Origin: Brugia malayi
Taxonomy: Eukaryota > Nematoda > Chromadorea > Rhabditida > Onchocercidae
NCBI RefSeq assembly: GCF_000002995.4
Contig: NW_025062477.1
Span: 11,194,649 to 11,258,648, forward strand
Direction of reading: 5' to 3'
Length of the DNA: 64,000 nucleotides
Under the pieces are notes generated by a model. The model searched no databases, had not been told where the DNA came from, and was given only the letters and a program-made list of their open reading frames with translations. How positions within the stretch are numbered: position 1 is the stretch's first letter; the number at the start of each line of letters is the position of its first letter. Position numbers and translations under genes: made by a program. Below, piece after piece: positions 1-20,880 of this stretch.

Positions 1-1124
1 CATTATTAGCATCATCATTACTTTTATTATAGTTACTATATTATTATTATACTATCGTTATCATCATTATTATTATTTTTTATAGCAATAATATATATAT
101 TTCAATAATTGTACTGTAAATGAGTTAAAATTTTGATTATGTTTGTTCATGTTTTTGTTGCATATTTTTTATATAATATTCAAAGTGCATTCAAATGAAG
201 GAAATAATTTCCTATAATTTAATTCAATTTAATATTTAATATACGAATAATATGAATTCAAAAATTTTTAAGTGAAAATTTACATATACACTATGTGAAA
301 TGATTCATGCAATGATAATTAAAAATATATTTTATATGTAAATTTTTAGTAGAAATTATAAAATTTAATTTCAACAAATGTTATTTCTTTTTTCCATGCG
401 CGAGAATTTTATGCATATTAGTTGATCCATATGATTTATTAGCATTTGAATGTTTAAATTTAATTATTTTATTAATGGATGAGAAAAATGGAAATTGGAA
501 TAAAAGATTGTTTAAAGTAAGCTAAATGCTAATAGACATTGGCAAGAACTAATTTCTAAATTATTTCATTTCTAATTGAAAGAAAAACGAACGAAACGAA
601 CACATTGATTTATTTTTAAAATTTAACAAGAAAAAGAAAATCTTTAAGAAATTTTGAATTATTTTTTTTTAATCCAAATTTTTTAAAATTCTTTTTTTAA
701 TTTGTTAATTAAAAAAAATTACTTGAAAAATTTTAAATACACGACGAATAAATGTGTAAAAACAAAGTTGAAAAAATGGATGAGCGGTTAATCAAAAGAA
801 AATTTCAATTTTGGATTTCGATTCAATGATGAGAAAATGTCACAAGGATATATGATTAAGGACATATATAATTGTATGTATGTGTGTGTGTGTGTGTTTG
901 TTGTTTGTTGAAAATGGAAAATAATAAAATGAAATTTAAGAAGCAAAGATTACTTTTAATTATTAGTAAAAATGCGATTAAGAAATTTAATAGAATTAAA
1001 AAAATTTTATATGCTTAAAAATTTTTTACGTATAAATAACTATAGTAATGTTAAGAAAAAATGTATAATTTTTATTACCTAATGCTTGAAATTTTAAAAT
1101 TTTGTAAATTAAAAATTTTTTTTT
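1..1124. other. AT-rich non-coding stretch, probable intron of the Q-rich gene
   Basis: I see no supportable exon here. The sequence is AT-rich with homopolymer runs and a short (TG)n tract near 880-898. The Q-rich gene to its right is transcribed leftwards, so this is most simply the intron after its last visible exon, or its 3' untranslated region if the gene ends at the stop codon at 1125-1127. Confidence 0.4.
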
Positions 1125-2284
1125 TTAATTTGAAATTTTTTCAATTTGTTTTTTTTTTTTTCTTATAAATTCAATTGCAGGTATTAAAACGAACAATTTT
1201 GGTATAACAACCGGTGAATCACGATGACTTAGTGAACGTTCAGTTCGATCACTGGTAGCTGATTGAATACCATGTAATACCTCGGTTGCTGCATAAAAAT
1301 CTTCATTTTTTGTTGCAATTAATGATAAATCAGCACCAATACCGCTATCAACCGGTGAAGGCATTTCAACTGCAGCTTTATATACCCGAGTTTCTTGTTG
1401 TTGCTGTTGTTGTTGTTGCTGTTGTTGTTGTTGTTGTTGCTGTTGTTGTTGTTGCTGTTGCTGCTGTTGAGATTGTGGTACCTCTTGTGGATACTGTAGA
1501 GCACTAGCACGTTGTTGCTGCTGTTGCTGATACTGTTGATAGTGTTCCATAGGACGTTGCCATTCATGAGCTGTTACAGCACCTTGGAATACGGTTGGAT
1601 AATAAAGTGGGGTAGCACTTGATGGAGCTGTGATAATGGACGTTTGACCTTGTGCTAGGCCAATAGCTGCATAATCAGTGTAAACACGACTATAGCTAGG
1701 CATTGAATAGTACTGTTCAATTGGTTGCATTTTGCTTAAATCTTGTAAGCTTGGTTGACTAAGTGGTGCCAAATCAATTGGTTCACTTTTTGGTGAAAAA
1801 TCATGCTGTTGTTGTTGTTGTCCACGACCTATAAATATATTTACAGATTTTAATTTACTAAAAAAAACTTAAAAGTAAAATATTTCAACTATAATTGGTT
1901 TTTTTTTTTTTTTTTTTTTTTTAAATGTCATACATATTCTTTTTTTTTTTATCAACAAAAATATAACATATATTTTAAAAATAAAGAAAATAAATTATGT
2001 TATTTGATTGGGAAATATTTACCCGAATAGAATTTATATATATTGGAATTAATTAAGATGCCAAGAAGAAAAAAAAATAGTAAAGTTTTTTCCTTTTTTT
2101 TTTTTTTAACTAAAGAAGTTGCTAATACGTATAACAACAGTTCAAACTATTTTGAACCTGGAGGAGCAGTTTTGATAACTGATGATGAATCCAAATGAAA
2201 TTGTTGCTGTTGCTGGGACTGCGACGAGGACATCGTCGCCGTAGCGCGGACTGATGATTGCGAATCGAACGACTCCAATTTCAT
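1125..2284 (-). CDS. Glutamine-rich protein, N-terminal part (gene probably continues off the left edge)
   Basis: Two coding exons join in phase. The first is 2158-2296, with ATG at 2284-2282 beginning MKLESFDSQSS. The second runs from 1828 downwards, with acceptor AG at 1830-1829. The junction codon is G plus GT (Gly), giving TAPPGRGQQQQQHDF. The protein is rich in Ser, Pro, Gln and Tyr, with a pure run of 25 glutamines at 1395-1469 and smaller Q runs. It holds acidic or hydrophobic stretches such as SPKSEPIDLAPLS and MPSPVDSGIGADLSL. This composition is typical of the transactivation region of metazoan transcription factors, but no DNA-binding domain is visible and I do not recognise the family. 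After DSPVVIPKL the frame runs into low-complexity Lys/Ile codons to a stop at 1125. A splice donor near 1180-1190 leading to exons outside the window is more likely than a true C-terminus. The start is chosen because the leader exon upstream has no ATG. Confidence 0.65.
1395..1469 (-). repeat. CAG/CAA triplet run encoding 25 glutamines
   Basis: Seventy-five bases read as CAA and CAG codons on the minus strand within the Q-rich exon. CAA is interspersed with CAG, which usually stabilises such tracts. Another 5-6 Gln run lies near 1514-1535 and one of five near 1806-1823. Confidence 0.95.
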
Positions 2285-2973
2285 TCCTTGTAGGACCTAA
2301 GAAATTAATGAATTAATTGTAAGAGAGTATTTCATTTCAAAAAATAATATAAAAATTTTATATATATGCACAAATATCTTTAACTTACCAAACATTATTT
2401 ATTGTTCATGCAATTTAATCGTATAACAGTTGATGTTGTTATTGTTATTGTTGTTATTGTTGCTGTTGTTGTTGTTTTATAAGTGATAGAAATTGTTAAG
2501 CAATGAATTTTTTTTTTTAATTTGATTTATTGGGAATGGTGTGAAATTGTGAAAATGGACAAAAAAGAGATAAAAGTTGCTGAATGTTTTGGAATTGATA
2601 TGAAAGACAGGTTATGTGTCGTAGACAGGTTTTGTGGCTTTAGGCTTGTTACAATCTTATGTCTGGGTCAAACGACAAGTACATAAGAAATAAAGGTCTC
2701 TAAGGAACCGGTATCGCCTGGAAAGTATTCGGCACTCTCTTAGAACAACAGGTCAGGGTGACACTGGTTCTTTCAAGGAAAAAAAAAGTGAGGTGAAAAG
2801 ATCGGTGTTAGGAAATGTGGGGAGGGAGGGAGGAAAGAAGAAGTTTGGTGCATATATATTACTAATGGTTGTATCACAGGTGTTGCTGTGCTTGGTGTTC
2901 ATGGTGATGATGGTAGCAGTAGCAGTAGCAGTAGCAGTAGTGGTAGTAGTAGTAATAGGAGAAACAGGCTTAC

Positions 2974-3253
2974 CCACTATCCGGTCCTTGTTCCTCCTCG
3001 TTGGCCCGTTTTCGTCGTCGTCGTTGGTTTAGTTTTGGTGCCGTACGGCGAGGACTGGATCGTGTCCGCTCCTGCTAGGTGCCTGTTGATGGTGCTGGTG
3101 GAGGGCAGGGCAAGTTATCGTCGTTGCTAGTCCGGTATCTGGTATCTGTGAGTGTACTGGTATGTATATGTGTATGTGTGTGTGTATGTATGTGTTGCGG
3201 AAAGGGCCGGTCCTTCTGGTCCTCTTTTTCCTCCTGTTCCTTCACTTCTCGAA
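2974..3253 (-). other. Candidate 5' untranslated leader exon of the Q-rich gene
   Basis: On the minus strand a good acceptor (CATCTTTTAG, ending at 3254) and a strong donor (GTAAGCC, beginning at 2973) bound 280 nt of GC-richer sequence. The exon contains no ATG in any frame, and no frame joins openly to the next exon in the required phase. Both facts fit a leader exon, with translation starting in the following exon at 2284. Local open stretches (for example a basic RRRRKRANEEE-like segment) could instead mean an unrecognised coding exon. Confidence 0.45.
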
Positions 3254-3832
3254 CTAAAAGATGACAAAAATTCTTGATTAAGGTTGCGAATACAGAAGTA
3301 GTGTCACCATGTAGTGCACACACACATACATACACATACCACATACATATACATACATAGATAAACATATACATTGAATTATCGGAAGAACTCGAAAAAC
3401 CAGTAATGATCGGTATTTGTGATGATGGTAGGATGATTTTGGGGTGGCCGATTGGAATGGAATGGAATGAAAAGGAGGGCGAACTTTTCAACGACACGAG
3501 AAAAGGGGACGGTCGTGAGCGATATTGAAAGGTAGAGGAAGAAGAGGAGGAGGAGAAGTTTTGAGAGAAATGTTGAGGGAGGGGTTCAAGGTAGGAATAG
3601 GATCAGGGGACAGGTATAATCCAAACAGCTGTCAACTGTTGAATTGCTGCACATACCTGCCATCTATCTATCAACCATATCGTTAATCCATTATTATTTT
3701 ATTTCCAAATTTGTTGACCGTCCCCGCTTCTTTTCCTCCTTCGCCTTCTTCTTCTGTCGCGCAATGCTGCAGTTACTGCAGTAAAAAAATATTAAATTTC
3801 ATTTACAAAGAGACGAAGAAAAATGTTAAAAT

Positions 3833-3835
<3 letters not shown>

Positions 3836-3870
<35 letters not shown>

Positions 3871-3876
3871 TGTATG
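3836..3876. repeat. (TG)n microsatellite
   Basis: About 40 bases of GT dinucleotides with one or two A substitutions. Open frames across it (poly Cys-Val) are artefacts. Confidence 0.9.
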
Positions 3877-4195
3877 GAAAAGTACTCATGTCGTCATCAT
3901 CTTTTGTTCTGTCACTACTGTTTTACTTCAACTGCTATCGCTATATCATTTTAGTAGTAGAAAAGTTTACTACTGTGTCGCATTGATTTCGTGAGGCCAA
4001 ATTATACCTACCTGTCTGTCCTCATTCATTTGTTATTGTCATCGAAAATTTTATAGTATGTCTGTGTGTGTGTGTATGTATATGAGTGAGATTTGAAATA
4101 AAATGTAAGTTGAAAAGGTGAGAAAAAGGCGAATCTACTTTACCTCAATCATTTGTCAAAACTCTTTCATCAAACCATCAAACAGTGGTTCTTGG

Positions 4196-4560
4196 TTGAT
4201 CATCACCATCATCATCATCATAGCCATTACCATCATCATGATCATCACCATCGCCATCATCACTATCATCATTATCACCATCAATATTAATTATATCAAT
4301 ATCATACCATCATCATCTCACGATCATGTCACCACTATTATCATCATCACCATCTTCATTATGTTACCATCATCATCACCATCATCACCATCATCATCAC
4401 TATCATCATCATCATACCATCATCATCTCACAATCATGTCATCATCATTATCATCATCATCTTCATCATGTCATGATCATGTTACCATTACCATCATCTC
4501 ATCATCATTGTCAACATCATCGTCATCATTATCATCAATGTCGCTTGTTGTAATCACTGC
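4196..4560. repeat. Imperfect (ATC)n/(CAT)n trinucleotide array
   Basis: About 365 bases dominated by CAT/ATC triplets with internal longer-period duplications, for example repeated blocks reading CATCATCTCA. The plus-strand open frames rich in Ser, His or Ile here follow from the repeat. Confidence 0.9.
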
Positions 4561-4599
4561 CATTGTTGTCGTCATCTGATTCCTCTCAATTCAGTCGCT

Positions 4600-7500
4600 C
4601 ATCTGAATTTTCAAACTTGAAGTGATACAAACAAATATTGCAAGATAATAAATCTATCTAATAAAATAATGGTTTTAATCTCAGTTATTGTTTGATAAGT
4701 TTTAAATTGAAGATGACAATGAAAGCTAATGAAAGTAATGATAAATAATTATTTAACAAAACAACATGGAAAGACATGGAAAAACAAAAGCAGCATTTTT
4801 ATATATATGAAATGACGCAAAATTAAAACTACATTTCATTACATTTTTAATTTCAATTGAGATATTGAATTTGCGACAGCAAAAATTAATATGTAATACA
4901 ATATTTTCAAATCTCAAATATTTTCATTATTTTTTATACTACATAAATAATATAACTCAATTTAATCAATTTCATTAATTCATTTCATGTCTTGCTTAAT
5001 AACATATGCTAACTTCATTTTACGTTTACTTCATTTCTGAAATGTCATAATAGATAATATTTTTCCTAAAAAAAGATTTGATTAATCATTAACTAAAATT
5101 AAACTAAAATTAATTTTCGTCATCATTTTCATTTAATGATTAATTAAATATAAAAGTGAAAATAAAAAAAATAAAAAACAATAAATGAAAATGCATATGT
5201 AAATTAGAAACATTCACTAAATAATGCGATTAAATCAAAATTATGAATCAAAATTATGAACAAAATTCTTTTCACTTTTTTTACTCAGTTACTACTAATT
5301 CATGTTTGTTATTTATTTAACTACTTATCATATTACATCACACATGTAATAAATGTCGTCTAAGCTAACCTGTATTTTTAATTTTGATGTGAAAGTCCAG
5401 TTTCTGTGATGTTATTCCATCAGGAAAAAAAAAAAAGATGAAATGATGACCTCAATAAACTGGTCCTTCTGTCTGTCTGTATGTTACAGTTAAAATTGAA
5501 ATAATAAAAGTTAATTTGAAAATTTTGTCAATTCTGATAGCTTATCAAATATTATTTTATGATCAATTTATTAAAGAATAAAAAATAAAACAAATGAATA
5601 TTTTAATATTTTTGCTTTGTTTTTCTTTGCTTCTTATTTATAAAATATCAATAATTTTATATCAATTATTTCATTATTAAACTTTTAATACAACATTTGG
5701 TAATTTTTTTTTTTTTTTTTTAATAAGTTAAGGTATTATTTTAATAAATTATTAACACATTAGAAGTGATCGTGATTGTTTTGTTTACTAATATATAAAT
5801 TGAAAATCAAATGTTAATTTTGAAAAGTCGTATTTTGCCCGAAAATGTTATTATCATTTAATTGTAAAATTATAGAAATGCATTTACTGAGTGATTGATA
5901 AATTCTTTCTTGGAAGTGATATTTTCATTTTAATTAATTTATAATAATAACATTTGTTATTGCAGACAGACAAATATGATTATTAAACAGGTTTCATCCA
6001 TTTAATTGTTAAAAATAATTATAAGTTTATAAGCGACGCTTATATCATATTTTAATTCACTAAGGTCATGATAATTAAATGATAAGAATTGATAATGAAA
6101 TAGTTTTGCTAACATATCATTTAATATAGCAAAAATAATGGAGTTGAAGAATGCTATCACTTAAATATAATTTTTTTTTTTTTTGATTTTTAAAAGAAAC
6201 TTAATTTTACTATAATATTTTATTCATTAAATGACTAATTTCAAAGACAAGGAAGAAAGAAGTTGTGCAAAATTTTTGTCTTCAAAAATTGTTTTAAATT
6301 CTTTTTTTTTTAATTTATAAAACTTACATAAAACTTTTTCCAATTTTTTTTTTTTTAAATGAAGAAAATTGGGAGATATTATAGAGCATTACTATTAAAT
6401 TTAAAAATATTTAACAATTCGAGTTTAATGAAATTCATGTAAATGATTGTCAAATCCATGTCATTACCAATGATAAATCTAATAATGTTATAATTTGAAT
6501 TTTGTTTGAAAAGTTAACTGTTGTGATTTGTGATTTGTTTACGTACGCAAAAACCGTATATCATTTATGAAATGCAAAGAAATGATTGTTGATTCAGTAA
6601 TTAATTAATTAATTAATTCAGTAATAAATTTATTAATACATTAAAGCACTGAAAAATTTTCATCAATTGATTACCAAATTCTCATTTGAATGATTAGTTT
6701 TAATAAGAATAAATTCATAATTCATTATTCATATAATACTATGAAATGTTATGAATTTAAAATTTTCTGAGAATTATTAATAATAAAATTAACAATGATA
6801 AATAAATGAACAGTTAATAATATTCAAATTTTTATTAAAAGTACTCAAAAAAAAAGTGAGGATAATAAATTTAGAAAAGAAGAAAAAGTAGTAATTAGCA
6901 CTAATTTTTTCTTTTATTTTTTCAAAAATTTCATTCTTCTTTTTGCAATTTGAATTTAAATAAAGTAGCATTTTACTCGATGCTTCCAAAAATTTTTTTC
7001 CAAAATTTACAATAAAAATATTAAATGCATTATTTATTTTCTACACTTTCTTGAATTACTATAAATTTGTACAATTTTTCAATACTATAAATAATTTGAA
7101 TAAATATAAAATGACAAATAGTATTTTCAATTACAATTGCAAATTAAAGGCGAATTTAAAATATTTTTTCTAAAAAAAAAAAAAAAAAAAAAGAAGAAGG
7201 ATGACATATCAATCACAGTTTTCAGCTATGTATAAAAAAGTTCAGGTGTGCTTAGGATGTGACAATAGAATTCAAATTTAAATGAAAAATATAATAGGAA
7301 AAGAGAATTTTAAATTTTAGATGAATTAATTCAAAAGGAAAATTTTTTAAATTATTTTTTGTTATTTCTTCTTTTTTGCTGTACAATAAAATAATTGTTA
7401 TTTAAAGGACAGAAGAAAAAAAAAAAGTGTAGCGCAATTGTCATATAACAAGCGTGGAGAATTATGCGCATTTGTCGTAGTAATAAGTTACAAAAGAGAA

Positions 7501-7900
7501 AATCTTTTTTTTTTTCGATAAGATGAAATTTTTAATTTAAAACTTTTAATTAAAATAAAAAAAAGAAAATTTTGATATGAATTTTATTTTAAACAATTTT
7601 TATTTTTGTTTTGTGCCTAATAAATTTGCTCATTAATTGTTCAAATCTTTTGTATTTGCAAAACTATTTTTTAACAAATACTAACTTTTAATGATTTTAA
7701 CTCTTTAACTGTTCAATCTTTCGTTTTCTATTTCCTTTTATTTATTTATTTATTTTTTTTATCAAACTATTATGTCATTGGTATAATTTTATTTTTTATT
7801 CTTTTTTCAAATAAAATGAACCAAATTACATATATTCGAAAAATTTTTTTTTTTGTTTCTCTTTTTGTTTATTTGTTTGTTTGTTGTTTGTTTGTTTGTT
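4600..7900. other. Intergenic AT-rich sequence
   Basis: No exon can be supported. The region has homopolymer A and T runs, a short (AATT)n at about 6598-6620 and no coding signature. It separates the 5' region of the Q-rich gene from the 3' end of the RGS gene. A (TTTG)n tract lies at about 7866-7908. Confidence 0.6.
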
Positions 7901-7915
7901 TGTTTGTTCATAATA

Positions 7916-7921
7916 TTTATT
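7916..7921 (-). terminator. Polyadenylation signal AATAAA of the RGS gene
   Basis: The minus strand reads AATAAA about 50 nt past the RGS stop codon, the usual position for a short nematode 3' untranslated region. In DNA this AT-rich the hexamer also occurs by chance. Confidence 0.45.
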
Positions 7922-7969
7922 ATTTCTTCTTATTATAATAATAAATTATCCAAAAAAAAAAAAAAAATT

Positions 7970-16263
<8,294 letters not shown>

Positions 16264-16274
16264 ATTTGCAAAAT

Positions 16275-19200
16275 CTGGAAAAAAAAATTAAACAATTGAT
16301 ACTATTACTGAATTATATTTTAAGTGCTGCTATTATTATTATTATTATTATTATTAAATGATAAATTAAGTATTATTGTTATTTATTTCAAAAAAAAAAT
16401 TCTTCTTTTTTTTTTCAAATAAATTATTCAATAAAATAATTAAAATTGAGAAATAAAAATTTTTTTCTTTTTGTTTTATTTTCTTTTTTAAAGCTTTTTT
16501 CACACAAACATTTTTCACTTACTACGAAAAAAAAAAAAATTATTATTCATTTTTTTTTTTTTTTTATTAATTATTAAAGTATTTTGCATTGAATGAATGA
16601 AAATTCATTGCATATATCTTTTAAATTTTAATATTTAATTATCTCATATTTATTTATTATTCTTTGTTCTTTGGTTATATATTATATGTATATTTAAGTA
16701 TTAGAATATTAAGAAGGCAATTAAATATTTGAGTATTTGATTATTGTACCTTCTTTTTTGAGTAATTTTTTTTTTCTTTTATTTATTCAACGATTACTCA
16801 ATCCCTTAAGAAAATGCTATTTGAGAAAGTTTCTCATTTCATTTCATTTAAAAGCTATATGAAAATGATAGAAATCAATAGTGCTATGGTAACCATATTT
16901 GGTAGATGGAAAAAGCTATGATAGATTTGAATGCATCATTATAGATTATACAAAAAAGAAAAGAAATTAATTAACGAATAAATTGTGACAAATTTAATTA
17001 TTATAAAAGGTAATAATTTATATATTATATAGTAATAAGTTTATTACATAGCAAAATGCATAGAAAAAATTTTTTCAAATTTATCCAAATGCCATTTATT
17101 GATAATTTGATAAAATACGTCATCTGTGTTATCAATGTTATCAAAATGATTTATGCTAAATCATTTACTAATTTGATTTTGAATTTGATTACGCATACGA
17201 TAAAAAGTATCGAAAAGTGATTAATTTTGTAATATTCAACGTCACTAATAATTTGATTCCTAACATCACAGATTATCAGAGTAATTTATTTGTGATAACG
17301 ATTATTATTTATTGATAATTTAGCAACATACAACAAAGTTTATATCAGAGTAATTTATTTTGTGATTAAATTTCATTCGCAATTATTAATTCTCTCTGGT
17401 GCTGATAAATTTTAAATGCTTGAAATCTGGGAGTAATACGAAAAAAAAAAAAAAAAAAAGAAAAAATAAGGAAGCTAAACTGTATCATTAAATTGTATAA
17501 ATAAAAAATTAAATTTTAATCAAATGTAAAAAATAAAAAGATTGATTATTGGATATAAAAATAAAAGAAATTATTGAAAAATTCAAATAATAAAAAAGAT
17601 ATGTAAAATTAAAAAAATTGAAAAAAAAAGGAAAAAAAAAGAAAAAAATTGACCTAGAATTAATTCAAAAATTTAATTTTGTAAATGTAAAATTTGAAAA
17701 AATGAGTTTTTGTTGTTTTCTTTTTTTTAAGAATGAAAATTAAAATTTAAATTATTATACGTTCAATAGTTGAAATCACATCAAAATTAAATTCAATTCA
17801 GATTAAATTGAACTAAACCAAAAAATTGAATTTTTTACAAAATAAACAAAGCGATATTTTCTGAAACAAAGAACAAAAAATATTACTCAATTTACTATGA
17901 ATTGCAATAATTAAAATCAACTAAGTAAAATATCGTGCAAACTATATAGTACTAAACTGCAAATTGTTTAACTTGCATTTGCATTTGCATGCTAATAAAA
18001 TGAAATGCAAGTTTGTAACATTACACAATTGCAATTGATTTAAATACAAATTTCATATAAATTCGTAATATTTATTGGCAATAATTATGCTCGAAGCATG
18101 CATTTTCAAGAAATCACTTTGAAAAAGTATGAAAAATGCATAAGCATTTATGGTACTATTATCAGTGATAATTATAATCAGTCTATCATAATCATTATCA
18201 CATGCATGTAATAATCAATTAATCATAAAATTACATCAGTTATTTAAGTATTATTTGTAATAATTAATCCAATGTTTACTTACTTAATTAACAAACAAAT
18301 AATGTACCAATTTTCACGAATAAAACTAACATTATTGTGATAATTTATGATCACTATTCGATTATCATTATTATCATCATTATGTTGATATTTCTATTAT
18401 TATTATTGTCACTATTATTACTACTATTACTATTGTTGAGCAATTATTAATAAATCTGCTACAACGATTATTACTATCAATTATCATTTACTATCATCTA
18501 TTAGTATGATTGATAGTTTGATTTTGGAAAATAAAAAAAATATATTAAAAAAAAAAAAGTAAAAAAATTAAAAAATCCTATTCATTTATTTTATTTATTA
18601 TTATTCTTTAGTATTGTTTAGTAATTTATGATTTCTTTCAAATAATTATTCCAATTTAAATGATACATTAATATTATCTCTGAAATAAACTATTAATATT
18701 TGCTGTTCTTTTAATAAATAACCAATTAAATTGTCAGCAATCAATGAAAAATTAAAATTATTTTTTAATGCAATCCTTTCATTTTCTTTTTTCCTTTTTT
18801 TTTTTTAAATTGAAAAAATGAATAAAATTATGATATGATTTAAGACATTTTTTTTTATTTCAGCTATTAAAAAAAAAAAAAAAACAAATCTGAATGATAT
18901 GATCAAATATTTCACACTGATAATTAGTTATACATTTCCTTTCCATGATAATTTCTTCAGAAACCTTTTTTTCAGTAGCTAAATCATTTTTTGAAATTTA
19001 AACATTGAAATTTATATAACAATTTCATTCTTTATTATTCATATATAACTAATAGCTCTGATCTTTTATTTATTTAGGCACAAACTGATAACTCTGATCT
19101 GACTTATTATATGTTAATTAGTATTCATGAATGATATTTAATTAAATAATTAACAAAATATTCATGCATTTGACTTTATATTAAAAGAAATTAAATTTAT

Positions 19201-19315
19201 CATTTAAAACGAACGCTATATTCCAATAATATAAATTAAATAATTAATTAAAAACAAAATTATATCAAAATAATCAATTATATCAGATAAAAATGATAAT
19301 TTATACAGCGCTTAC
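16275..19315 (-). other. Upstream intron or 5' region of the RGS gene
   Basis: No exon is supported. It contains a (TTA)n tract at about 16331-16356 and ATT/ATC-rich stretches near 18360-18520. It is intronic if the exon at 19316 is used, and otherwise upstream sequence of the short RGS form. Confidence 0.5.
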
Positions 19316-19362
19316 CTTTGATTATTTCCTATAGAAGAACAATTGCATGGAAGAAATTTCAT
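19316..19362 (-). CDS. Candidate alternative first coding exon of the RGS gene (cysteine-containing N-terminus)
   Basis: The minus strand reads MKFLPCNCSSIGNNQ followed by two bases and a strong donor, GTAAGCG. It ends in the same phase as the other first exon, so splicing to 15116 gives Ser-Leu-Pro-Ala-Gln and runs through the RGS box, again 175 residues. If spliced to 16274 instead, the frame soon stops, so the two first exons would be mutually exclusive. The two cysteines near the N-terminus could be palmitoylated, as in several small RGS proteins; that is inference. It could alternatively be an untranslated exon with a short upstream open frame. Confidence 0.45.
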
Positions 19363-20302
19363 CAGCATTTGTGCTACTGATTCTGACAGTTTGAATTGGA
19401 TATTGTATATACGTAAATTATAGTATCCCAGCGTAAACCACGTATCACGTGTATATCTCGTTGTAATTGTTTATTTCTAATCGTAACAGTTCCTTATCAC
19501 TGAGATGATACACATCTGTTAATAACAAATAAATATGCATTTTAGTTTACAATTTTTTTTTTTTTTTTTTTTCGTGTTATGCGTATAGATATTATATACC
19601 AAATGTTATTGTTACTGTTACTGCTATTGTTGTTGTTTGTTGTTGTCGTTGTCCTTGTTGTTGTAACAATAACAATAGCAACAACAATAGCAATAATAAT
19701 TAATAATAGCAGCAAAAACAACAACAATGACACGAAATAAAAAGTAATATTAATAGGTGTCCTCAAGCAAGCCAATGATTAGTCGTCACGACATGATATT
19801 GGGATGCTTTCCTGGCTCATAATGGAATTAGGCTAGTATATATGTATGTGTGTATGTGGCCTATAGCCTTGGCTAATAGAGAAATGAGAACATAGAGGAG
19901 GAGAATTATAAAATAAGCCAACAAAATATAAAGCATAAAACGTAAGCTTTATAACAGCTAACACATGATACATACACACATACATGCATACATTCACATG
20001 CATACACATACACACATACAGATGTATGTATGAAGATATACTGATAAAGAATTATTCTATTATTGCAAACTGGCCTTATTCTCTTTGCTATTGCATTTAA
20101 GGCCTGATAAACATACATGTGTGTGTCTGTGTGTATGTGTGTATGTGTATGTAATGGTCAAGTGTTCGCAGGCCGACATTTCACATTCCTAAAGAGTTTT
20201 AGGCATGTTACTGCCAATTTCTATTAGCTTACTTAGCTTAAGAGAGTAAAGACACTCTTATCTTGACATATCTGACTCTGCTACAAATGACAATAACAAT
20301 GT

Positions 20303-20497
20303 ATGAATGTGTGTATGTGTGCATGTGTGTATGTATGTATGTGTGCATGTGTGTATGTGTGTATGTGTGCATGTGTGTATGTATGTATGTGTGCATGTGT
20401 TTATGTATGTATGTGTGCATGTGTGTATGTATGTATGTGTGTATGTGTGTATGTATGTATGTGTGCATGTGTGTATGTATGTATGTGTGTATGTGTC
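20303..20497. repeat. TG-rich tetranucleotide higher-order array
   Basis: About 195 bases built from GTAT, GTGT and GCAT tetranucleotides arranged in longer recurring blocks. Overlapping Cys/Val/Met or His/Thr open frames on both strands are artefacts. Similar CA/TG tracts occur at 19970-20150. Confidence 0.9.
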
Positions 20498-20649
20498 ACA
20501 TACGAATCACTATGAAATGCCTTCAAAGCTTATTAAAAGAAGCAATTTGTACATTTGAAATTATTGAGAATTAGCAAGAAATCAAAAAGTTCTATTTACT
20601 TCAGAACTAATTTTCTTATCTTTTTCTTTCCTTCTTTTCTAATATCTTT

Positions 20650-20880
20650 AAAAATTCTCTCTTTCATTATCTCACTCTCTTTCTCTCTCTCTTCTCTCTC
20701 TCTCCGTTTCTTCTTTAACTTATTTTTATTTTTTCTAATTAAAAAGGAAAAAGTAATGTTTAACAGTCGAAATGATAGCTTAACTGTTAAATGATAGGTT
20801 AACTCTCTTTTTACCTTTTTCTCGTTCCATCTGTCTCTCTCTCTCCCTTCCCCTCTCTCTCTCTCTCTTTCTCTCTTATT
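20650..20880. repeat. (CT)n-rich pyrimidine tracts
   Basis: Two CT-dinucleotide clusters, near 20655-20705 and 20830-20876, separated by mixed sequence. No gene is associated. Confidence 0.85.

Larger units (their letters stand above)
2620..4600. promoter_or_regulatory. GC-richer upstream region with simple repeats, probable promoter and leader of the Q-rich gene
   Basis: This block is clearly richer in G+C than its surroundings and contains CpG clusters, unlike the rest of the window. It includes a purine-rich run near 3530-3600, (TG)n near 3165-3195 and 3836-3876, and a trinucleotide block at 4196-4560. Its position upstream of the minus-strand Q-rich gene suggests promoter or leader function. 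No core promoter element was identified. Confidence 0.35.

Noticed and set aside
3075..3497. 140-codon minus-strand frame containing REVKEQEEKEDQKD
   Set aside because: It crosses a good acceptor and CA repeats and ends inside the ATG-free exon; no frame connects to the next exon, so a leader exon is preferred.
19446..19451. CACGTG E-box upstream of the alternative RGS exon
   Set aside because: A single hexamer without conservation data is not enough to call a regulatory site.
19760..20260. GC-richer stretch possibly hiding a small gene or transposon remnant
   Set aside because: No coding frame, terminal repeats or RNA-gene structure could be recognised by eye.
20238..20574. Cys/Val/Met and His/Thr frames on both strands
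   Set aside because: TG-rich tetranucleotide array; all frames open by composition.
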